Of a stretch of 11,099 nt of DNA, positions 1 to 5,685 are shown piece by piece. Position 1 is the stretch's first letter. Each line of letters opens with the position of its first letter. Position numbers and translations under genes: made by a program. Below the pieces are notes generated by a model. That model made no database searches and was not told the origin of the DNA. It worked only from the letters and a program-made list of their open reading frames with translations. The DNA is from Bacillota bacterium (GTDB taxonomy: Bacteria; Bacillota; Clostridia; Acetivibrionales; Acetivibrionaceae), in NCBI GenBank assembly GCA_023421115.1, contig JAEZUI010000165.1:1-11099 (forward strand), given 5' to 3'.

Positions 1-1
1 T

Positions 2-595
2 GACAAACCTTCAACACTTGATGCTTTTACGGGGATTATACTAGACTACAACGGAAAACCGTACAAGGAAGAAAAAACATTAGAATATTCAGATATTTCA
101 GGACATTATGCTCAGGATGAAATCGAAGTTTTAGCTCAAGCAGGTATAGGCCTTGAAGGACCTGAATTAAAACCTGATGAACAAATTAAGCAAAAGGATT
201 TTCTGCTTCTAATCTCACAGGTAATAGGCAACGGATACTCTTTTTATGGAAAACTGGCTTTAGGTAACGAAACAGAAACAGAGGATCTTTACAAGCTGCT
301 TATCCAAGAAGGCATAGTAAAAGAAAGTGAAAAAAACCCTGATGGTCCTTTGACGAGAGAAGACAGTGTAAAATTCGTAATAAGGGCATTAAAATACGAA
401 AAAATAGCTGCATTAAGTGACATTTTTAACTGCACTTTCACGGATAAAGCTGAAATAAATCCAGAACTTATCGGCCACGTAGTTCTTGCAAAAGGACTTA
501 ACATCGTGAACGGTCACGGAGATTATTTCAGACCAAAGGCAGAACTGAAAAAAGCTGATGCTTTGATAATAATATTTAACTATTTGCAAATTTAA
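2..595 (+). CDS. C-terminal part of an SLH-domain surface protein (5' end outside window)
   Basis: The frame is open from the window edge to a TAA at 593-595, giving about 197 residues of a larger protein. The first residues (DAFTGIILDYNGKPYK) resemble the 'TG..LD..GKPY' signature that precedes the SLH region in YcdB/YcdC-type clostridial surface proteins. Three SLH-like segments follow: one starting YSDISGHYAQDEIEVLAQAGI, a second around DLYKLLIQEGIV with LTREDSVKFVIRAL, and a third with HVVLAKGLNIVNGHGDYFRP. SLH triplets bind pyruvylated secondary cell-wall polymer, so the protein is expected to be exported and held on the cell wall. The TRAE-type motif is degenerate in repeats one and three. 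The N-terminal catalytic or binding part and the signal peptide are not in the window, so the activity is unknown. A terminator follows at once, so this is the last gene of its transcript. Confidence 0.85.
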   Translation, partial: DKPSTLDAFTGIILDYNGKPYKEEKTLEYSDISGHYAQDEIEVLAQAGIGLEGPELKPDEQIKQKDFLLLISQVIGNGYSFYGKLALGNETETEDLYKLLIQEGIVKESEKNPDGPLTREDSVKFVIRALKYEKIAALSDIFNCTFTDKAEINPELIGHVVLAKGLNIVNGHGDYFRPKAELKKADALIIIFNYLQI

Positions 596-615
596 CATTT
601 TTATCATACTTTTTA

Positions 616-643
616 GGAGGCCTTGAGCCTCCATTTTCTTTTT
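616..643 (+). terminator. Rho-independent terminator of the SLH gene
   Basis: A perfect 6-bp GC-rich stem (GGAGGC at 616-621, GCCTCC at 627-632) has a 5-nt loop and is followed by ATTTTCTTTTTC. It lies 20 nt after the SLH stop codon. The T-tract is on the plus strand only. Confidence 0.85.
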
Positions 644-802
644 CAAAACATCCCATAATTTTTTCGTATAATTTTTCAAAAAATTACCTTACATTTTAAT
701 TTTAGTAGTTAAAAACTCAAATGGATTTATTTAATCAAATAAACTTTTAAAAAAAGCTAAAACTAATCAAGAATAAGAATAAAGTTTAAAGGAGGTACAA
801 AT

Positions 803-1279
803 ATGGGATTTTTCGATTTCTTCTATAATAATATTGAGACAAATAGAAATACAGAAAACCAAAAAATAAAAGCCGGTGAGGATACTTCAAAATTTCAACC
901 GTTTAATGAAGAGTTCTCAATGGACTTGAGTACAGAACCCTATGGTACCAATATAAAAGAATTGGACAATTCTTATTCAAGTAGCGGTGTTGAAATTCAC
1001 GACACAAGAAACACTATCAGAATACTATACAGTGGTATATTAGCGAAAAACGGCGCTAACGAAATATATGCGGTAATTGGATATGGTGACAATTTAAATT
1101 GGGAAAACATACAGGAATATCCAATGCACAAGTTGTCAAGTGATAAATTCGAGCTCATTTTCCCGGTAAGAAGATCAGGAGAAATAAATATGGCTTTTAA
1201 GGATTCGTCAGAAAACTGGGACAACAATTCAGGAAGGAACTTTACCTTTACTAATTATGTTTATGAGGGCAGCCATTAG
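803..1279 (+). CDS. Small cytoplasmic CBM25-type carbohydrate-binding protein
   Basis: 158 residues. The start is set by a strong AAAGGAGGT at 788-796, six bases before the ATG. Residues 1-65 are polar and look disordered. Residues about 70-152 look like a family 25 carbohydrate-binding module: IRILYSGILAKNGA, then YAVIGYGDNLNW (W100), a middle beta region, and INMAFKDSSENWDNNSG (W139). CBM25 modules bind starch and other alpha-glucans, and the 'FKDS..WDNNSG.N' end is typical. There is no signal peptide, membrane segment or catalytic domain, so this is probably a free-standing intracellular binding protein, perhaps for glycogen (inference). It stands alone between two terminators. A TATAAT at 667-672 is a possible -10, but I see no matching -35. 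The family call rests on motif resemblance only. Confidence 0.8.
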   Translation: MGFFDFFYNNIETNRNTENQKIKAGEDTSKFQPFNEEFSMDLSTEPYGTNIKELDNSYSSSGVEIHDTRNTIRILYSGILAKNGANEIYAVIGYGDNLNWENIQEYPMHKLSSDKFELIFPVRRSGEINMAFKDSSENWDNNSGRNFTFTNYVYEGSH

Positions 1280-1296
1280 GCTGCCCCTCTTTTTTG
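1265..1296 (+). terminator. Terminator overlapping the CBM25 gene stop codon
   Basis: GGGCAGCC (1267-1274) pairs perfectly with GGCTGCCC (1279-1286) around a 4-nt ATTA loop. Flanking GAG/CTC can extend it with a bulge, and CTCTTTTTTG follows. The stop codon TAG at 1277-1279 lies in the loop and stem, so the hairpin is part of the coding sequence. Confidence 0.9.
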
Positions 1297-1342
1297 ATTT
1301 TCAGATTTTATAAGTGATAATTAAAAAGTTTTTGGAGTTACC

Positions 1343-1975
1343 TTAGATCATATTTTTTAACTGCCTAACAAACTCTTCCTGATCATCTTTTAATTTATCT
1401 ATATAGCGCCAAAGGACAGTTTGAGAATTATAATCCATATATGTTATTTTCATTCCATATTCAAAAGCCGAATTACGCATCATTTTCCACATTATTTTTG
1501 CTCCCAACCTAACTTCAATATCGTTTAAGTACAAACCTACATTTATATTCTCCGCCTCATAAAATTCATTTCTTGAACATATCATAAGACCTTCATAGCT
1601 TATGTTTTTGACAATGGCCACACTGTCTTCACCAGTCTCAACCCTAAAAATATCAACATATAAAGAAACAGGATAGCGTTCATGGGCTCTGCTGTTTACT
1701 ACAAATTCCTCATTATTAACTGCAAGTTTGACGATACACTGTGATGGAATCACTTCTACCACATAGCAGCTGGTCATGTATACTTTTTTCTCCCTTTCCA
1801 TCCCTAAAACAACTGGGTCATCCTTTAAAAAATTCTCTCTTATACAGTCATCTATAACTTTAACGGAGATAATATCATCACTGATTTCACGATTCACACC
1901 TACAACTAAAGTCTTAAGCTGTACAGCCTTCGAATAATGGCCTAATGAAACAATGTCACCGTTTTTTATAAACAT
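1343..1975 (-). CDS. PilZ-domain c-di-GMP receptor, YcgR/flagellar-brake type
   Basis: 210 residues. The ATG at 1975 has AGAGGTGGGG just upstream, so the start is sound. The N-terminal half (about 1-92) is a small beta-rich domain like the YcgR N-domain. The C-terminal half is a PilZ domain with both c-di-GMP-binding motifs intact: RxxxR as RAHER (R96, R100) and (D/N)xSxxG as NISYEG (N124, S126, G129). PilZ proteins of this build bind c-di-GMP; the YcgR/DgrA (YpfA) group slows flagellar rotation, but other targets are known. No flagellar gene is in the window, so the motility role is inferred. There are no membrane segments, so it is cytoplasmic. The gene is monocistronic here, convergent with the CBM25 gene and 276 bp downstream of the oxidase gene. 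A possible promoter is annotated separately. Confidence 0.85.
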   Translation of the reverse strand: MFIKNGDIVSLGHYSKAVQLKTLVVGVNREISDDIISVKVIDDCIRENFLKDDPVVLGMEREKKVYMTSCYVVEVIPSQCIVKLAVNNEEFVVNSRAHERYPVSLYVDIFRVETGEDSVAIVKNISYEGLMICSRNEFYEAENINVGLYLNDIEVRLGAKIMWKMMRNSAFEYGMKITYMDYNSQTVLWRYIDKLKDDQEEFVRQLKNMI

Positions 1976-2020
1976 GACCCCACCTCTATAACTATAAAAT
2001 TGGCCTTTATTTGCTCTACA

Positions 2021-2049
2021 TATTTATCGGAATTTTTTCACTTTTCCAA
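2021..2049 (-). promoter_or_regulatory. Possible promoter of the PilZ gene
   Basis: Read on the minus strand, TTGGAA (2049-2044) and TAAATA (2026-2021) are 17 bp apart, a plausible SigA pair with four of six matches in each box. The overlapping TCCGATAA (2031-2024) resembles the SigD flagellar -10 (GCCGATAA), but the TAAA -35 is absent at the expected distance. The rest of 1976-2251 shows nothing else apart from the terminator at its far end. Confidence 0.35.
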
Positions 2050-2186
2050 TATATTTTTTAACGTACTTGCATATTTATGGCACAATTGTTGGCTCAAACA
2101 AATAAGAATCATTTCATTAATAAATATCTTTTGCTTCAAATATTCATAAGAAATATAAAACAACCATAATTTCCTTAACATTAAAA

Positions 2187-2218
2187 TAATAAGAGCCCCA
2201 AAAAACAGGACTCTTATT
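2187..2218 (-). terminator. Terminator of the multicopper oxidase gene
   Basis: On the minus strand AATAAGAG (2218-2211) pairs with CTCTTATT (2195-2188). An inner GG/CC pair sits behind a one-base bulge, and the loop is T-rich. ATTTTAATG follows. It is about 34 nt after the oxidase stop. Confidence 0.65.
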
Positions 2219-2251
2219 TGCTGTAAAATATAGTATTCTTCTAGTGCTTTG

Positions 2252-4207
2252 CTATGGTCTAACTTTGTATGGTCTCATCATTTCGTTATCTTCGTGATCA
2301 AGTATGTGACAATGCCAGACATATCCTGGTCCAAATGTAGGATCAAAGGGGTACAAGTTTTTCCCAGGTTTTGATATAAACGTAGGAACATTCTGCGGCG
2401 CAAACCGCACCCTTATGATGGTAATCTGGCCCGGGTTCATCCTTACAGTATCTTTCCAGCCCCTTTCATTCTCAGGTGGTTCAATAGGATTACCCTTTAA
2501 ATAAGGCGCTATAGGTGGCAATTTCATTTTGTGATCCAAAGTTGCAATTTCATTATTCTCATCTAGTTTGCTCCTATACCCTGTAACATCGAAATCCTGT
2601 CGGCTGATAACCTGGAATTGCACAAGGTGTAAATGTATGGGATGAGTATCTGCAGTCAGGTTTGCTATAACCCAGTCCTCTGTTGATCCAACTATAGGCA
2701 ATTCAGAAATTGGGTCCTCCCACATCTTGTCATCTAAAAGCACAGCTACAGGGCCATTAGGTCCCATCATCTCATTAAGTGTCAAGAATCTCTGAGGTGA
2801 ATCCGGATTAAGCTTTGTAATATTATTAAGTCTTTCTGGCAGTGCAGGAGGTTTGACCGGTGCAGAAGTATTTTCAGGCACTCTAAACCGCATAATTATC
2901 CCTACAGTAAATGGATCAGGAGGGTCTCCATCAGGATAAGGAGCGTTAGCATCATTGGTAAGAGTTATTGATGTTCCTGGTAAAATATCCGAAAAATCTA
3001 CCAGAATATCTGCCCGCTCTCCAGGTGCGATTAATAACGAATCAAGCACTACCGGTTTTGGTAGGAAACCACCATCACTACCAATTTGTATGAACGTCAT
3101 ACCATTTGACATTTTCAAGTTATAAAAACGGGCATTAGATCCGTTCAAAAGCCTAAACCTGTACTGTCTTCGTTCTACATCAAGATTTGGCCATACCTTT
3201 CCATTTACCATAATAGTATCCCCAAAGAACTCAGGGACCCAATAAGGGTGAATATCCGGGTTTATACCAACATTGTTAAATGAGAAATTACCCTTTGAAT
3301 CAAAGGATCTATCCTGTATTACTATTGGAATCTCATACTTGCCACCAGGTAATTTCAATCTTTTCTTATCTGATTTGCATGCTTCGCTCTTTGACGAATC
3401 ACGCAGCAGATAGAAACCTGCAAGTCCTGCATATACGTTAAGACGTGTTATACCAAGCGCATGATCATGGTACCATAATGTTGTAGGCTCTTGCTTATTC
3501 GGGTACGTATAAAAGGATGTGACAAATGCAGATCCTTTCTTTCCATCATAAGTGAACCACGCATCAGGATTTCCGTCATAAATTGAAGATACTTCTCCCC
3601 CATGCAAGTGGGTAACTACCGGTACGGGTTTTTGAGCTTCTTCGAACCCTGGAGGAAACAAAGGCCATGGCTTTGATGGATCCATAGGCATATTATTTGG
3701 ATTAGCCCAATGCAATGTTGGGTCAACAGCAAACAAATGTGGCTTTTTCAATCTATTTATCCATTTTACCATCACAGGTATTTCTCTATCAGCTTCAAAA
3801 GTAGCTCCCGGTGCACTTCTAGAGTACTTTATTTTATCTGTTTGAGGATCTCTAACCAGTCCTCCATAGCCCCAAACTGTTGTTTTAGGATATCCATCAG
3901 GCAAAATCTGCTGTTCGAACTCACTTATATCAACATAGTAAAGATGACTGAACTCCTTTTTTCTGATTACCGTTGGTTCTTCTCCATGTTTTCTCCCTTT
4001 AGTCTTTGTTTTAAACTTCAGTCTGAAAGGTTCATAAGCCGGTGGCTTTACCAATTGGTTAACAAACTTGGGTATTGTTGCAGGATCAATATCATTAACC
4101 CGATTAATTGGATTTGCTTTAAAGCTCTTCTTTTGTATAGTTTGATTTAAATAATTTAGTGCTTTGGCAAAGTAGAATAAAAGCAGAGCTGCAAATCGTT
4201 TAAACAT
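2252..4207 (-). CDS. CotA-like multicopper oxidase (laccase/phenoxazinone synthase type)
   Basis: 651 residues from the ATG at 4207. An in-frame TTG at 4222 would add five residues, but it lies inside the ribosome site TTGGAGGT, so 4207 is the real start. Multicopper oxidases oxidise phenols or metal ions and reduce O2 to water. All four copper motifs are present: HLHGG (H200, H202), WYHDH (H247, H249) followed by RLNVYAG, HPIHLH (H522, H525, H527) and HCHILDHEDNEMM (H632, C633, H634, H638, with M643 as axial type-1 ligand). The wording around these motifs is that of spore-coat CotA and phenoxazinone synthase, not the fungal laccases. It is longer than CotA (about 513 residues), nearer to phenoxazinone synthase. 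The N-terminus MFKRFAALLLFYFAKAL is hydrophobic but has no clear cleavage site, which would fit spore-coat delivery as well as membrane attachment. A sporulation-type promoter lies upstream. Substrate unknown. Confidence 0.93.
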   Translation of the reverse strand: MFKRFAALLLFYFAKALNYLNQTIQKKSFKANPINRVNDIDPATIPKFVNQLVKPPAYEPFRLKFKTKTKGRKHGEEPTVIRKKEFSHLYYVDISEFEQQILPDGYPKTTVWGYGGLVRDPQTDKIKYSRSAPGATFEADREIPVMVKWINRLKKPHLFAVDPTLHWANPNNMPMDPSKPWPLFPPGFEEAQKPVPVVTHLHGGEVSSIYDGNPDAWFTYDGKKGSAFVTSFYTYPNKQEPTTLWYHDHALGITRLNVYAGLAGFYLLRDSSKSEACKSDKKRLKLPGGKYEIPIVIQDRSFDSKGNFSFNNVGINPDIHPYWVPEFFGDTIMVNGKVWPNLDVERRQYRFRLLNGSNARFYNLKMSNGMTFIQIGSDGGFLPKPVVLDSLLIAPGERADILVDFSDILPGTSITLTNDANAPYPDGDPPDPFTVGIIMRFRVPENTSAPVKPPALPERLNNITKLNPDSPQRFLTLNEMMGPNGPVAVLLDDKMWEDPISELPIVGSTEDWVIANLTADTHPIHLHLVQFQVISRQDFDVTGYRSKLDENNEIATLDHKMKLPPIAPYLKGNPIEPPENERGWKDTVRMNPGQITIIRVRFAPQNVPTFISKPGKNLYPFDPTFGPGYVWHCHILDHEDNEMMRPYKVRP

Positions 4208-4213
4208 TAAAAT

Positions 4214-4222
4214 AACCTCCAA
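4214..4222 (-). promoter_or_regulatory. Ribosome binding site deciding the oxidase start
   Basis: The minus strand reads TTGGAGGTTATTTTAATG. GGAGGT sits seven bases before the ATG at 4207, and the in-frame TTG at 4222 overlaps this Shine-Dalgarno sequence, so it is not the start. Confidence 0.85.
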
Positions 4223-4239
4223 TAATATATTATCTATAA

Positions 4240-4269
4240 TATATTATGTAAACTTTTGCAAAGTAGTTC
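4240..4269 (-). promoter_or_regulatory. SigK/SigE-like mother-cell promoter of the oxidase gene
   Basis: On the minus strand GAAC (4269-4266) is followed after exactly 17 bp by CATAATATA (4248-4240). The Bacillus SigK consensus is AC, 16-17 bp, CATANNNTA; SigE shares the CATANNNT -10. The distance to the start codon (about 33 nt from the -10) suits a short leader carrying the GGAGGT site. The region is AT-rich, so a chance match is possible, but a spore mother-cell promoter is what a cotA-like gene would have. Confidence 0.5.
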
Positions 4270-4492
4270 TTGTATAAGTTAAATTTAGTTGATTTATCAA
4301 ATCCTTCAGTAACTTCTCAACACTAATTTATATTCTACGATTTTCTTCCCACGAGCATTCATCTATTTCAACATGCCACTGTGCCTTATAAAGTTATAGT
4401 CATGTGTCAATCGACATAATGTAAGTAATGTTCTTTATTCAAAATTTAAAAAAACTTGTTTAAAAATTAATATAAAAGGTATATATATAATA

Positions 4493-4665
4493 CAATCATC
4501 AAATGATTGGTAAACAAGCTACCAGGAAGGGAATGAGTCCAATGAACTAGGACAAAACCATATAAGGTACTAGAAAGTAAGAGGATAAGTAGTTGTTCAA
4601 GATTCAATACCAATTAAATGTAATAAATTAAAAGGTTAGATATGAATTATTGTATCTAACCTTTT
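4493..4665 (+). ncRNA. Possible small structured RNA of unknown family
   Basis: A promoter-like TTGTTT (4456-4461) and TATATA (4480-4485, running on into TATAAT) precede a run of short hairpins: CAATCAT/ATGATTG (4493-4499 with 4503-4509), TGGTA/TACCA (4508-4512 with 4520-4524, an alternative to the first), and GTCC/GGAC (4537-4540 with 4550-4553). The stretch ends in the strong hairpin at 4630-4665. There is no open reading frame. I do not recognise a riboswitch or known RNA family; GEMM, T-box and preQ1 motifs were looked for and not seen. Confidence 0.25.
4630..4665. terminator. Bidirectional terminator
   Basis: A perfect 13-bp stem: AAAAGGTTAGATA at 4630-4642 with TATCTAACCTTTT at 4653-4665, and a 10-nt loop. 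The minus-strand tail is CCTTTTAATTTATTA and the plus-strand tail is CCTTTTATTCC. It can end leftward transcripts from the toxin/immunity genes and rightward transcripts from the possible RNA. Confidence 0.75.
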
Positions 4666-4816
4666 ATTCCCTTATAGGAACTAAATATTTCAACGTACAG
4701 TAATATATTGAAATACAGAGCAAAGCACTAAAGAATTATTGTACCGTGTACTTAGTACCACTATATCTAATAAATTGTATGATTATTAGACAAAACTTTA
4801 ATTTTAGGTATAAGGA

Positions 4817-4852
4817 AGCCGGGATTATATGCTGACTGATATGCTCCCGGCT
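4817..4852 (-). terminator. GC-rich hairpin after the pentapeptide gene
   Basis: AGCCGGGA (4817-4824) pairs with TCCCGGCT (4845-4852), with an inner ATAT/ATAT stem. It begins 23 nt after the pentapeptide-repeat gene's stop. The minus-strand tail TTCCTTATACC is a poor T-tract, so it may be a weak terminator or an mRNA 3'-end stabiliser. Confidence 0.45.
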
Positions 4853-4874
4853 CAATGATTTAAAAGAAAAGAGT

Positions 4875-5666
4875 TTATTTAGTGTTACTGCAAGAAAATA
4901 AAACTTCCATAATAATCTTTTTTTCAGCTTTTGACGAATTTCTAACAAAGTCTTCGTCGATAATAGTTCCATATATAAAGTGTTCAGATATAAATTTTGC
5001 CATATAACAGAATTCCTCAAATGTTTTAGCAGATAATTTTTCCTTTAATTCTGTTTCTGCACATTCAAAGTCTTTCCTATAAACAACAAAATTATTTTTA
5101 TTATTTGGAAATTTTATGTCGTAGGACTCTGAATCTATTAAAGAGACATCCTTCATATCTACATTGCTTACATCAACTTTATCTGAAACACATTTAACCC
5201 AGTTGACTGATTTAAAAGAACCACTAAATGTTACTTTTTGTAAATTGCAATTATTGAAATTACTTTTTGTAAATTTACAGTCGTTGAAATTGCATTTTTC
5301 AAAAAAGTCATTCTCAAACATTGTATCCGAAAATTGGCATTTGTTGAAGGAACAATTTATAAATTTTGAATTATCTATTCTACCAACAAACCTTTTTCCA
5401 AATACAACATTATTAAAAATACAGTCTTCAAATAATGATTTCTCTGCATTAATTCCGTCAAAAATACTTTCTATAAAAGTGCACTTTCTAATCACAGGTT
5501 TGCTTAAAAAACCCCCAAGAATAGGATGATTAAAATCAACTTGCTCAAAGCAAATACCTTCTACAAGTTTTGGAAATTTTCCCTTTGGGGGCAATATAAC
5601 TTCCTGTATATTCTTTGTGGTTGATATTAGTTTTAAAAAATCCGAAGCAGATATTTCATGAATCAC
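4875..5666 (-). CDS. Pentapeptide-repeat protein, probable immunity protein of the RHS toxin
   Basis: 263 residues, starting at a GTG (5666) with AGGAGGA (5679-5673) six bases upstream. Residues about 60-177 are a run of degenerate pentapeptide repeats rich in the F-x-x-C/N-x-F pattern (for example CTFIESIF, CIFNNVVF, CSFNKCQF, CNFNDCKF, SNFNNCNL). Such repeats fold into a right-handed quadrilateral beta-helix. The N-terminal 55 residues and the C-terminal 85 residues are outside the repeats; the latter look helical. No signal peptide. The gene starts 19 nt after the stop of the RHS toxin fragment, the usual place of an immunity gene. Pentapeptide-repeat proteins are among the immunity proteins described for polymorphic toxins, but the pairing here is inferred from position. 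Cysteine is unusually frequent. A DNA-gyrase-protecting (Qnr-like) role is possible but not supported. Confidence 0.8.
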   Translation of the reverse strand: MIHEISASDFLKLISTTKNIQEVILPPKGKFPKLVEGICFEQVDFNHPILGGFLSKPVIRKCTFIESIFDGINAEKSLFEDCIFNNVVFGKRFVGRIDNSKFINCSFNKCQFSDTMFENDFFEKCNFNDCKFTKSNFNNCNLQKVTFSGSFKSVNWVKCVSDKVDVSNVDMKDVSLIDSESYDIKFPNNKNNFVVYRKDFECAETELKEKLSAKTFEEFCYMAKFISEHFIYGTIIDEDFVRNSSKAEKKIIMEVLFSCSNTK

Positions 5667-5685
5667 AATTTTTCCTCCTAGTATA

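Larger units (their letters stand above)
4223..4874. other. Gene-free stretch of about 650 bp
   Basis: No convincing coding sequence on either strand. It holds the oxidase promoter (4240-4269), nothing notable in 4270-4440, a possible small-RNA unit (about 4456-4665), a bidirectional terminator (4630-4665), a weak hairpin (TATTTCAA 4686-4693 with TTGAAATA 4708-4715), the right copy of the inverted repeat bracketing the oxidase gene (4719-4736), and a GC-rich hairpin after the pentapeptide gene (4817-4852). Confidence 0.7.

Noticed and set aside
289..679. Minus-strand open frames opposite the SLH gene
   Set aside because: They lie opposite a clear SLH reading frame, lack ribosome sites and have low-complexity hydrophobic sequence.
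2024..2031. TCCGATAA as a SigD flagellar -10 for the PilZ gene
   Set aside because: The matching TAAA -35 is absent at 15 bp, and a SigA-like pair overlaps it, so it is mentioned only as an alternative.
3710..4150. 146-codon plus-strand frame inside the oxidase gene
   Set aside because: It is antisense to conserved multicopper oxidase sequence and has no ribosome site or recognisable domain.
4827..4846. ATATGCT repeated at 4827 and 4839 as a possible short repeat array
   Set aside because: There are only two copies, five bases apart, and they are explained by the inner stem of the hairpin at 4817-4852. No CRISPR-like spacing exists anywhere in the window.
4736..5020. 94-codon minus-strand frame overlapping the end of the pentapeptide gene
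   Set aside because: It is in another frame of the same strand, with no ribosome site; the overlapping gene has a strong one and a recognisable repeat pattern.
5164..5529. 121-codon plus-strand frame opposite the pentapeptide repeats
   Set aside because: Its periodic sequence is just the antisense of the pentapeptide repeats.
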